Positions 7,179 through 13,744 of a stretch of 13,744 nucleotides of DNA are shown one piece after another. The DNA is taken from contig JAQGJI010000182.1 of NCBI GenBank assembly GCA_028290685.1, positions 1 through 13,744 on the forward strand. The letters are read 5' to 3'. Position numbers and translations under genes: made by a program. The notes below the pieces were generated by a model that ran no database searches, was not told the origin of the DNA, and worked only from the letters and a program-made list of their open reading frames with translations. This DNA is from Devosia sp. (GTDB taxonomy: Bacteria; Pseudomonadota; Alphaproteobacteria; Rhizobiales; Devosiaceae). Each line of letters begins with the position of its first letter. The first letter of the stretch is position 1.

Positions 7179-7631
7179 TCAAGGTGCAGGCTCGACGGCC
7201 AAGACGGCCCCGGAACTGCCAACTATCCTGACCCGCTGACCGGCGGGCAGGTCCGGTCCTGAGACCCGCCACACCGTGTCGCCAAGCGTAACCCGGCCAA
7301 AACCCTGCCTTATGGGTTGTTCAAGCAGGGCTTCCTGGCCGATGAACTGCTCTGCCCGCCGATTAAGAAGAGGGCGATCGGTTATGGGGGGACGATTGCG
7401 GCTATAGCGGAGCCATACCAGGATGGAGCCGAGAGACAAAACCCCAAAGACCAGCCATTGCAGGGGCCAGGCAATAGGTTGAAACAGCAGCATCAGGCCA
7501 GTCACTATGCCGGCTATGCCCATCCACACCAATATGCCGCCGGGCAGCACAAGCTCGAGCGCAAGCAGGATCAGGCCAGCGATGATCCAGGACCATGGTC
7601 CGTTGGCAGCAATGAAATCGATGACCTGCAT
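7179..7631 (-). CDS. NfeD-family membrane protein (partner of SPFH protein)
   Basis: This 150-residue inner-membrane protein is a short-form NfeD, without the N-terminal ClpP-like protease domain of long forms. Three hydrophobic segments are visible (about 13-30, 33-50, 55-74). A soluble C-terminal OB-fold domain follows (about 90-148): IGQEALLEQPIRQGFGRVTL, then DTVWRV and LPAGQRVRIVG, which match the NfeD C-terminal pattern. NfeD proteins are nearly always encoded beside a stomatin/prohibitin-like SPFH protein and are thought to work with it in membrane microdomains or protein quality control. Here the start lies 12 bp after the qmcA stop, so the two are almost certainly co-transcribed. It corresponds to the YbbJ half of the E. 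coli qmcA-ybbJ pair. Confidence 0.9.
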   Translation of the reverse strand: MQVIDFIAANGPWSWIIAGLILLALELVLPGGILVWMGIAGIVTGLMLLFQPIAWPLQWLVFGVLSLGSILVWLRYSRNRPPITDRPLLNRRAEQFIGQEALLEQPIRQGFGRVTLGDTVWRVSGPDLPAGQRVRIVGSSGAVLAVEPAP

Positions 7632-7643
7632 GCAGAACTCTTG

Positions 7644-8630
7644 TTATTGGCCTGTGGAGGGAGGCCGGCTGGCCCGGGCCGGCAGCGGGGCTGCACCGCC
7701 AAAAGTTTCCCTGGCAATTTCCCCAATGCCCCCGATAGCGCCAATCACGCTGGCTGCTTCCACAGGAAGCATCAGGATTTTCTGGTTGGGCGATGTGGCA
7801 ATGCTTTCAAGCGCCTTGATGTAATTGTTTGCAACGAAATAGTTGATCGCCTGCACATTGCCAGATGCAATAGCCTCGCTGACCATCTGGGTCGCCTTGG
7901 CCTCCGCCTCGGCGGATCGTTCGCGGGCCTCGGCATCTCTGAAGGCGGCCTCCCGGCGGCCTTCGGCTTCCAGCACCTGGGCCTGCTTGGCCCCTTCAGC
8001 CTGCAATATCGCCGACTGGCGGCGCCCCTCTGCTTCCAGGATCGCCGCACGCTTCTCGCGCTCTGCCTTCATTTGGCGGCCCATCGACTCCACCAGGTCC
8101 TTGGGCGGATCAATATCCTTGATTTCAATACGAGTGATCTTGATCCCCCAAGGGGAAACGGCCGTGTCAACGACCCGCAACAATCGCTCATTGATTTCAT
8201 CGCGGTGACTGAGAAGTTCGTCCAGGTCCATCGACCCCATCACCGTGCGAATATTGGTCATGGTCAGATTGAGGATGGCATTTTCCAGCCCCGATATTTC
8301 ATAGGCTGCAGCGGCCGCATCAAGCACTTGATAGAAGGTCACTCCGTTGGCCGTGATCGAAGCATTGTCGCGGGTGATAACCTCCTGGTGGGGAACGTCG
8401 AGCACCTGCTCCATGACGTTGATCTTTTTCCCGACGGTGTCGATGAAGGGCACAATCAGGTTCAGCCCCGGCTTGAGAGTGCGCGTATACTTGCCGAACC
8501 GCTCGATCGTGTAGTTGTAGCCCTGCGGCACCTGCTTGGCACCCGCAAACAACACCAGAAGCGCCAACACACCCAGGGCGATCAACGTGATGCTGAGCCC
8601 GTCAAGTGCGAAGCCATTCAACAAGTCCAT
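7644..8630 (-). CDS. qmcA: SPFH/band 7 membrane protein, QmcA (paraslipin) type
   Basis: The 328-residue protein has a single N-terminal transmembrane segment (about 13-29), then a band 7/SPFH domain (about 31-185) starting QVPQGYNYTIERFGKYTRTL and containing VITRDNASITANGVTFYQV and PWGIKITRIEIKDI, all characteristic of the QmcA/paraslipin group. A long coiled coil follows (about 185-250) with four 11-residue repeats of the pattern AILEAEG-RRQS starting near 196, 207, 218 and 229. Such proteins form large membrane-bound cage-like oligomers that surround and modulate membrane proteases and microdomains. The ATG has AGGAG at 8639-8643. It is first in the operon with nfeD and divergent from ku, 135 bp away. 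Confidence 0.92.
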   Translation of the reverse strand: MDLLNGFALDGLSITLIALGVLALLVLFAGAKQVPQGYNYTIERFGKYTRTLKPGLNLIVPFIDTVGKKINVMEQVLDVPHQEVITRDNASITANGVTFYQVLDAAAAAYEISGLENAILNLTMTNIRTVMGSMDLDELLSHRDEINERLLRVVDTAVSPWGIKITRIEIKDIDPPKDLVESMGRQMKAEREKRAAILEAEGRRQSAILQAEGAKQAQVLEAEGRREAAFRDAEARERSAEAEAKATQMVSEAIASGNVQAINYFVANNYIKALESIATSPNQKILMLPVEAASVIGAIGGIGEIARETFGGAAPLPARASRPPSTGQ

Positions 8631-8703
8631 CGCTGATTCTCCTGCGGTAACTGCCGGGCGAGCTTATGGAGCCCACCAGAGCGGCGCAATGACTTAGCGA
8701 GTC

Positions 8704-8729
8704 GGAACAAAGCTTGGCCAAGACTCGTT
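8704..8729 (+). promoter_or_regulatory. EcfG (general stress sigma factor) promoter for ku-ligD
   Basis: GGAAC (8704-8708) and CGTT (8726-8729) are separated by exactly 17 bases. This matches the GGAAC-N16/17-CGTT consensus known for EcfG/SigT/RpoE2-type sigma factors of alphaproteobacteria, which run the PhyR-NepR-controlled general stress response. A start site some seven bases downstream would lie near 8736, giving a leader of about 30 nt before the ku ATG at 8766. Control of end-joining genes by RpoE2 has been reported in Sinorhizobium meliloti, from memory, which makes the location meaningful. The match is seen directly; use of the promoter is inferred. Confidence 0.7.
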
Positions 8730-8749
8730 TGACCAAGCAGTGTTGTTCC
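8704..8749. repeat. 46-bp imperfect palindrome overlapping the ku promoter
   Basis: The outer arms GGAACAA (8704-8710) and TTGTTCC (8743-8749) are perfect complements. The inner arms GCTTGGCCAA (8712-8721) and TTGACCAAGC (8729-8738) pair at nine of ten positions. The centre is GACTCGT, with a one-base gap on the left and four bases (AGTG) on the right between inner and outer arms. No T-run follows. Because the predicted transcription start falls inside the right arm, it more likely acts as DNA (operator) than as an RNA terminator. Confidence 0.65.
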
Positions 8750-8765
8750 CCATTCCGAGTGTACC

Positions 8766-9644
8766 ATGCCAGCGTCCCGCCCCATCTGGAAAGGCCAGCT
8801 CCGCCTCTCGCTGGTTTCTATTGCGGTCGAGCTCTATACGGCGACCAAGTCCAACGCCAAACCGAGTTTTCGGCAGATTCATGAGCCATCGGGCAAGCCC
8901 GTGCACTACCAGAAGGTGGTTGATGGCATCGGTCCGGTTGACAGCAACGAGATCATGAAGGGATTCGAGTACGAAAAGGGCGACTACGTGTTGCTGACGG
9001 ATGAAGAAATCGATGCAGTCCGGCTGGAAACCCGCAAGACCCTGGAGCTTACGCAGTTCGTTGGCTCCAATGAAATCGATCCGCTTTACTACGACAAGCC
9101 CTATTACATGGTTCCTGCCGACGATCTGGCCGATGACGCTTTCGTGGTCATCCGCGATGCTCTGCGCAAGAGCGACAAGGTCGGGCTGGGGCAATTGGCG
9201 CTGCGGGGCAAGGAATACCTGGTGGCGGTCAAGCCTGCGGGGAAGGGCTTGCTGCTCGAGACCCTCCACTACCAGGACGAGTTGCGCAACTCCGATCCCT
9301 ATTTCTCCGACATTCCCCAGCGCAAAGCCGATGCGGACCTGCTCGAGGTGGCCACGGCGCTGATCAGCAAGAAGACGGACAAGTTCGATGCGAAGGTGTT
9401 CAAGGATCATTACCAGGTTGCCCTGCGCGAGTTGATCGCGCGCAAGCTCAAGAGCAAGGGCAAGAAGGTCAGCACCAAAGATGAGACCTCCGCCAAACCC
9501 AGCGGCTCCAACGTCGTCGACCTCATGGCGGCGTTGAAATCGAGCCTTGAAGGCGGAGAAAAGCCGGCACCCGGCAAGGCCGCGCCGCGCAAGACGGTGA
9601 CCAAGCCGGCAGCCAAAGCTGCGCCCCGCAAGAAAGCGAGCTAG
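8766..9644 (+). CDS. ku: Ku protein for non-homologous end joining
   Basis: Bacterial Ku forms a homodimeric ring that threads onto DNA double-strand break ends and recruits LigD. The 292-residue protein has the conserved Ku core (about 5-235): WKGQLRLSLVSIAVELYTAT at the N-terminus, HYQKVVDGIGPVDSNEIMKG, YVLLTDEEIDAV, DPLYYDKPYYMVPAD, and LLLETLHYQDE. The NVVDLMAALKSSL helix (249-261) is a common conserved C-terminal element of bacterial Ku. A Lys/Pro/Ala-rich tail follows (about 265-292) with KAAPRK occurring twice (271-276, 284-289); such basic tails are linked to non-specific DNA binding and LigD contact in other species. The ribosome-binding site is weak (GAG-like, about 8756-8758). The predicted EcfG promoter lies just upstream, and ligD follows after three bases, so the pair forms one operon. 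Confidence 0.96.
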   Translation: MPASRPIWKGQLRLSLVSIAVELYTATKSNAKPSFRQIHEPSGKPVHYQKVVDGIGPVDSNEIMKGFEYEKGDYVLLTDEEIDAVRLETRKTLELTQFVGSNEIDPLYYDKPYYMVPADDLADDAFVVIRDALRKSDKVGLGQLALRGKEYLVAVKPAGKGLLLETLHYQDELRNSDPYFSDIPQRKADADLLEVATALISKKTDKFDAKVFKDHYQVALRELIARKLKSKGKKVSTKDETSAKPSGSNVVDLMAALKSSLEGGEKPAPGKAAPRKTVTKPAAKAAPRKKAS

Positions 9645-9647
9645 CCC

Positions 9648-12224
9648 ATGCCAGCCAAGGCTGAGACGCTGCTCAAGGAATACCGGGCCAAGCGGGATTT
9701 CACCAAGACCCAGGAGCCGTCGGGTTCAACGGTGACCCAGCCCAGCGGCAAGGGCGGCCGGTTCGTGGTCCAAAAGCACGACGCCACGCGCCTTCATTAC
9801 GATTTCCGGATCGAACTGGATGGCGTGCTCAAGAGTTGGGCGGTCACCAAGGGTCCCTCGGACAATCCAGATGACAAACGCCTTGCCGTGCGGGTTGAGG
9901 ACCACCCCGTTGACTACGGCAGCTTCGAGGGCACCATCCCCCAGGATGAATATGGCGGCGGCACGGTGATGCTGTGGGACGAAGGGAGCTGGGAGCCGAT
10001 CGGGGATCCCCATGCCGGTTTGGCAAGTGGCGATCTGAAGATGCGGCTCAATGGCAAGCGCATGCAGGGGGAATGGGTCCTGGTTCATATGAAGGGCCGC
10101 GATACCCAGCGTAAAGCAGGTCCGGCCCGACAAAACTGGTTGCTGATCAAGCACCGGGACGACTTTGCTGCCGAGGGAGAAATCCTGACCGAAAGGTTCA
10201 CCACTTCGGTGTCCACCGGCCGTGACCTCGATGGAATTGCCAAGGGTTTGAAGCCCAAAAAGCCAGCCTCGACCAAGCGGGCCGCAATCTCGCCCTCGGA
10301 TCGGGCAAAGACGGCAAAACCGTCGCAGGCGCCAGGCCAAGCCGGATCGAAACCGCTCCCGACGTTTCGTCAGCCGCAACTCGCCACTCTGGTCACCGAT
10401 GTACCGCAGGGCGCTGGGTGGGTGTTCGAGATGAAGTATGATGGCTATCGGTGCCAAGCGGCGATCGCCGGAAATCAGGTCAGGCTGTTTACCCGCACCG
10501 GCAAAGACTGGAGCAAGCAGTTCGCGGCGATTATTCCCTCGCTTGCACAGATCACAAAAGGCACGGCCCTGATCGATGGTGAGCTTTGCGCCTTCGATAG
10601 CCAGGGCCGCACGGATTTCTCGACGCTTAAGGACCATCTCTCCAACGGCGGGCCGTTGACCTTTTTCGCCTTCGATCTGATCGAGCAGGACGGAGAGAAC
10701 ATTGCCAGGCTGCCGTTGATCGAACGCAAGGCACGGCTGGAAAAGCTCCTGGGCAAGGCCAAGCAATCGTCTTTGGTGCAGTTTTCCGCCCACGTGACTG
10801 GCAACGGCCAGAAGGTGTTCGATGCGATCTGCCGGGAAGGGCACGAGGGCATCATCGCCAAGAATGCCAACTCGCCTTATCGCAGCGAGCGTACGCGCGA
10901 CTGGCTCAAGATCAAATGCGCCAAGCGCCAGGAATTTGTCATCGCAGGCTGGTCGCCATCAACCAAAAAGAAGAGTTTCGCCTCCCTGCTGTTGGGTAGT
11001 TGGGAAGACGGCAAGCTTGTTTACCGCGGACGGGTTGGCACCGGCTTCACTGTTCAAAGCGCGGAGGAGCTTCAGGAAAGGCTTGAGAGCCTGGCCCTCA
11101 AGGCCAGCCCGTTCGAGGCTGTCCCCAGACCCGTTGCTCGCACCGCCAGGTGGGTTGCTCCCGATCTGGTGGCCGAAATCGGCTTCACCGAATTTACCCC
11201 GGACGGTGTTTTGCGCCATCCTTCGTTTCTTGGCCTGCGTGAAGACAAGCCTGCTCGAGAGGTCAAGCTTGAAAAGCCCCTGGCAGCGCCCGCACCATCT
11301 GTCGCGCTTACTTCCCAAGCCGGCATCAACGCTGCCGAAGCTGCGGGCGTCAAGCTGACCAGTCCGGAGCGGGTCATCTACCCTGGCCAGGGCGTCACCA
11401 AGGCCGATCTGGTCGCTTATTATGCGGCGGTGGCGGAGCGCATGCTCCCCTATGTCGAACACAGGCCACTGAGCCTGCTCCGTTGTCCGCAGGGGCGCGC
11501 CAAATATTGCTTTTTCCAAAAGCATGACACAGGCGGGTTTTCGGACGAAATGAAGTCCATATTGATTACGGAAAAGGACGGCACGACAGAGGATTACTTC
11601 TTTGTCGACAACCTTGCAGGGCTGATTGCCGGTACGCAGATGAATGTTCTTGAGTGGCATTTGTGGGGGGCACGTACCAAGGACATAGAAAAGCCGGAAC
11701 GCATCATTTTCGACATTGATCCGGACGAAGGCCTGGGCTTTGAGCACGTGCGCAGTGCTGCCAAGGAAATCCGGTCTGCGCTCGAGGACCTCGGGCTTCA
11801 AAGCTATGCACTGGTCAGTGGCGGCAAGGGCATTCATGTGATTGCCCCGCTCAAACCCAAACTTGAATGGCCCGAGATAAAAGCCTTCAGCAAAGGCTTC
11901 GCCCAACGGCTCGCCGAGCACTATCCCGACCGTTTCACTGCCAATATGAGCAAGGCGCGGCGCAAGGGTAAGCTGTTCATTGATTATCTGCGCAACGAAC
12001 GCGGCTCGACTGCCGTGGCGCCGTGGTCCAGCCGTTCCCGCGAAGGCGCCCCGGCCGCGGTGCCGGTGAGCTGGGAAGAACTTGAGACCATTGAAGCGGC
12101 GAACCAGTTCAGCCTTGCTGCTGCTGCCGGACGCGCCAAGCAGCCGGATCCCTGGAAAGATTACTTCGCGGTGAGCCAGACTGTCACCAAGACCATGCTC
12201 AACAAGATCGGCGCCTCCGCCTAG
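9648..12224 (+). CDS. ligD: Multifunctional NHEJ DNA ligase D (phosphoesterase-ligase-polymerase)
   Basis: LigD processes, fills and seals Ku-bound DNA ends. The 858-residue protein has all three domains in the PE-LIG-POL order typical of Proteobacteria. The 3'-phosphoesterase domain (about 35-170) has His44, His50, Asp52, Arg54, His86 and Tyr90 in the expected pattern. A Lys/Pro-rich linker (200-238) leads to the ATP-dependent ligase (about 245-540) with EMKYDGYR, Lys263 being the adenylated residue; IDGELCAFD, GHEGIIAKN and WLKIKC are further nucleotidyltransferase motifs. The primase-polymerase domain (about 565-850) starts LTSPERVIYP and carries the metal-binding DID (Asp689, Asp691), SGGKGIH (His730) and Asp779. 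All catalytic residues appear intact. The start lies three bases after the ku stop, with no strong ribosome-binding site, so translation is probably coupled. The TAG overlaps the modB stop by CTAG (12221-12224). Confidence 0.97.
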   Translation: MPAKAETLLKEYRAKRDFTKTQEPSGSTVTQPSGKGGRFVVQKHDATRLHYDFRIELDGVLKSWAVTKGPSDNPDDKRLAVRVEDHPVDYGSFEGTIPQDEYGGGTVMLWDEGSWEPIGDPHAGLASGDLKMRLNGKRMQGEWVLVHMKGRDTQRKAGPARQNWLLIKHRDDFAAEGEILTERFTTSVSTGRDLDGIAKGLKPKKPASTKRAAISPSDRAKTAKPSQAPGQAGSKPLPTFRQPQLATLVTDVPQGAGWVFEMKYDGYRCQAAIAGNQVRLFTRTGKDWSKQFAAIIPSLAQITKGTALIDGELCAFDSQGRTDFSTLKDHLSNGGPLTFFAFDLIEQDGENIARLPLIERKARLEKLLGKAKQSSLVQFSAHVTGNGQKVFDAICREGHEGIIAKNANSPYRSERTRDWLKIKCAKRQEFVIAGWSPSTKKKSFASLLLGSWEDGKLVYRGRVGTGFTVQSAEELQERLESLALKASPFEAVPRPVARTARWVAPDLVAEIGFTEFTPDGVLRHPSFLGLREDKPAREVKLEKPLAAPAPSVALTSQAGINAAEAAGVKLTSPERVIYPGQGVTKADLVAYYAAVAERMLPYVEHRPLSLLRCPQGRAKYCFFQKHDTGGFSDEMKSILITEKDGTTEDYFFVDNLAGLIAGTQMNVLEWHLWGARTKDIEKPERIIFDIDPDEGLGFEHVRSAAKEIRSALEDLGLQSYALVSGGKGIHVIAPLKPKLEWPEIKAFSKGFAQRLAEHYPDRFTANMSKARRKGKLFIDYLRNERGSTAVAPWSSRSREGAPAAVPVSWEELETIEAANQFSLAAAAGRAKQPDPWKDYFAVSQTVTKTMLNKIGASA

Positions 12225-12901
12225 GGCATCGGCACGGAGACGCGGCGGTCAAGAGCCAGGGTGAGCAAGATCACCACGAAGGCAAAGATCATCATGCCCA
12301 GGGCAATGACATGGGCCTCGTTCCATTGCAGGCGCTCGACATAATCGTAAAGCGCGATGGCAACAACCTTGGTTTGGCCGGGTATATTGCCGCCGATCAT
12401 CAGCACTACACCGAACTCCCCGACCGTATGGGCAAATGTCATCAGGGTGCCTGTGACATAGCCGGATCTGGCCAGCGGGAATGCCACCAGCCAGAAGCGC
12501 TGCCAGTTGGTTGCCCCAAGGCTTGAGGCCGCCTCCAGCGGCTCGTTGCCGATGGCCGCAAAAGCGTTGCGCAGGGGCTGCACCATGAAGGGCAGTGAAT
12601 AAAAAAAGGAACCGATAACCAGCCCGATGAAGGAGAAGGCCAGGGTGCGGCCGCCCCAGAGACCGGCAATCCAGCCGCCTGGACCATTGGGCCCCAAAGC
12701 AATCAGGAGATAAAAACCCAGCACTGTCGGGGGCAGCACCAAGGGCATCGAGACCAGCGCACCAATCGCCTCGCGATAGCGGCTATGGCTGCGCGCCAGC
12801 CACCAGGCTATCGGGGTTCCGATCACCAGCAAGACGAGGGTGTTGATCGTGGCCAGCATCAGCGTCAGGCTGACCGGGGTCCAGATGTCGCCAAAACTCA
12901 T
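12221..12901 (-). CDS. modB: Molybdate ABC transporter permease
   Basis: ModB is the inner-membrane channel of the molybdate importer ModABC, supplying Mo for molybdenum-cofactor enzymes. The 226-residue protein has about five hydrophobic segments (near 11-35, 46-69, 87-110, 148-170, 196-217). The EAA loop that docks with the ATPase lies at about 123-143 (EAASSLGATNWQRFWLVAFP). GEFGVVLMIGGNIPGQT (161-177) is a ModB/CysTW-type hallmark that favours molybdate over other oxyanions when next to ModA. The start follows the modA stop by nine bases, with GAGG overlapping the end of modA as its ribosome-binding site. No modC gene follows: the reading frame ends directly against ligD. Confidence 0.94.
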   Translation of the reverse strand: MSFGDIWTPVSLTLMLATINTLVLLVIGTPIAWWLARSHSRYREAIGALVSMPLVLPPTVLGFYLLIALGPNGPGGWIAGLWGGRTLAFSFIGLVIGSFFYSLPFMVQPLRNAFAAIGNEPLEAASSLGATNWQRFWLVAFPLARSGYVTGTLMTFAHTVGEFGVVLMIGGNIPGQTKVVAIALYDYVERLQWNEAHVIALGMMIFAFVVILLTLALDRRVSVPMP

Positions 12902-12910
12902 CCGTGAACC

Positions 12911-13648
12911 TCATTGCGCGGTGACGTAACCGGCGGCTTCAATGACCTGCAAAGCGGTTTTTCCCTGAAGGAAATCGAGATATGCCATAGCCGCGGGGTT
13001 GGTTCTGCCCTGCTCAAGCAGCACGCCATCCTGGCGAATGGGCTGGTAATCCTGGGGAGGAACGAGCCAGACCGAGGATTTTCCCACCACCTGGCTTGCA
13101 GCAACAAAGCCCAGTTCCGCATTGCCGCTTTCAATGAACTGCAAGGTCTGCGTGATGTTTTCGCCGGTGACGAGCTTGGAAGTAACGGCATCGATCAAAC
13201 CGAGCTTACCAATCACCTCAAGCGCCGCTCTGCCATAGGGCGCGGTTTGGGGATCGGCGATGGCAACCTTGTCGAAATCACCGCTGGCGAGCACGGCAGC
13301 GCCATCGCTGAGGTCGAGCGTGGTGCTGTACAGAGCCAATGCACCGATAGCGTAGGTAAACACGGTACCCTCGACGCCAAACCCCTCAGCAACGGCTCTG
13401 CTTGGCCGCTCGTCGTCTGCGGCCAAAAAGACATCAAACGGCGCCCCCTGGCTGATCTGGGTGTAAAGCTGGCCGCTAGCACCAAAGCTATAGCCCACAT
13501 CATGGCCCGTTTCAGCCTTGAACAAGGGAGCCAGTTGCTCTGCGACTTGGGTAAAGTTGGCGGCGACCGCAACCCTGACGCTGTCAGCCCAGGCAGTGGG
13601 GCAGAGCAGTATTCCCAACACGAACGAGAGGAACAGCAAGCGCACCAT
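12911..13648 (-). CDS. modA: Periplasmic molybdate-binding protein
   Basis: ModA captures molybdate (and tungstate) in the periplasm and delivers it to ModB. The 245-residue precursor has a signal peptide (1-21, ending AWA before Asp22). The mature protein starts with the family pattern VRVAVAANFTQVAEQLAPLF, followed by the first ligand loop FGASGQLYTQI (55-65) and GAPFDVFLAADDERP (69-83), which is diagnostic for this family. Near the C-terminus, FIESGNAELGFVAASQV is the expected second-lobe segment. The start is set by GGAGG at 13653-13657, four bases before the ATG. First of the modAB pair, and 43 bp after the end of an upstream same-strand gene that may belong to the operon. Confidence 0.95.
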   Translation of the reverse strand: MVRLLFLSFVLGILLCPTAWADSVRVAVAANFTQVAEQLAPLFKAETGHDVGYSFGASGQLYTQISQGAPFDVFLAADDERPSRAVAEGFGVEGTVFTYAIGALALYSTTLDLSDGAAVLASGDFDKVAIADPQTAPYGRAALEVIGKLGLIDAVTSKLVTGENITQTLQFIESGNAELGFVAASQVVGKSSVWLVPPQDYQPIRQDGVLLEQGRTNPAAMAYLDFLQGKTALQVIEAAGYVTAQ

Positions 13649-13691
13649 CGTGCCTCCAGAACTTCAAGGTAGGAGCCCCATCCAGCAAAAG

Positions 13692-13744
13692 TCAAACCCG
13701 CAAGGCTGAAGCTTCTCGCGCCAGCGCTTCGATCCGCGCCCAAT
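13692..13744 (-). CDS. C-terminal end of an unidentified gene (runs out of window)
   Basis: On the minus strand the last sixteen codons of a possible gene read WARIEALAREASALRV before TGA. The Ala/Arg/Glu-rich, helix-like tail is typical of a cytoplasmic protein end, but it is too short to identify and an open stretch of this length occurs by chance. If real, its stop lies 43 bp before modA, so it could be a mod-operon gene such as a regulator or the missing ATPase; this is speculation. Confidence 0.35.
   Translation of the reverse strand, partial: WARIEALAREASALRV

Noticed and set aside
7317..8636. A 439-codon open frame on the plus strand, antisense to nfeD and qmcA
   Set aside because: It lies wholly opposite two well-supported genes, has a Cys/His/Arg-rich composition with no recognisable domain, and is explained by GC-rich codon use in the real genes.
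8704..8749. Intrinsic terminator for an upstream transcript
   Set aside because: The stem is interrupted and no T-run follows on either strand; the flanking genes are divergent, so no transcript needs to end there.
8723..8749. EcfG promoter toward qmcA on the minus strand (GGAAC-N17-CGAG)
   Set aside because: The -10 element mismatches at two of four positions and the match is a by-product of the palindrome.
8694..9410. A 238-codon minus-strand frame covering the ku start and intergenic region
   Set aside because: It would contradict the conserved Ku protein on the other strand and has no domain similarity I can see.
9541..9644. Lys/Ala/Pro-rich ku tail with a repeated KAAPRK as possible recent expansion or frameshift
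   Set aside because: Basic low-complexity tails are usual in bacterial Ku proteins and the frame runs cleanly to the stop next to ligD.
9726..10844. Long minus-strand open frames inside ligD (also 10959-11921)
   Set aside because: They are antisense shadows of a protein with intact PE, LIG and POL motifs.

Overview
The window looks like chromosomal DNA of a Gram-negative alphaproteobacterium, most likely a Hyphomicrobiales member of the Devosia/Pelagibacterium type. The evidence is a GC content of roughly 60% (estimated by eye), alphaproteobacterial-type GltD, GalU, QmcA/NfeD, Ku and LigD proteins, GANTC sites, and a sequence matching the EcfG general-stress sigma-factor consensus. The genus is inference. 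I see no tRNA, rRNA, CRISPR array, insertion sequence or prophage gene, and no gene-free stretch longer than about 160 bp.

Layout. (1) 1-678: the C-terminal part of the glutamate synthase small subunit (gltD), followed by a hairpin-rich intergenic repeat and then hpt (833-1378), purine salvage. (2) 1375-4835, minus strand: a probable three-gene operon galE -> mltB-like lytic transglycosylase -> DUF459-type SGNH hydrolase, two of the three products being exported. (3) 4929-5813, plus strand: galU, divergent from galE across a 93-bp region. GalU makes UDP-glucose and GalE converts it to UDP-galactose. (4) 5810-8630, minus strand: qmcA (SPFH/band 7) -> nfeD -> an outer-membrane beta-barrel protein. 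(5) 8766-12224, plus strand: ku-ligD, a complete two-gene bacterial non-homologous end-joining operon. (6) 12221-13648, minus strand: modA-modB for molybdate uptake, without a modC downstream, preceded by the last codons of an unidentified gene.

Most notable points. Upstream of ku there is GGAAC-N17-CGTT, an exact match to the EcfG promoter consensus, so NHEJ repair here is probably part of the general stress response. That promoter lies inside a 46-bp imperfect palindrome and is bracketed by two GANTC (CcrM-type methylation) sites. All three convergent gene junctions in the window (hpt/DUF459, galU/OMP, ligD/modB) overlap by exactly four bases at their stop codons, leaving no room for a terminator between them. 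The mod operon lacks its ATPase gene at the usual place.

I found no wholly new system. Most genes belong to known families, and the interest lies in regulation and architecture.
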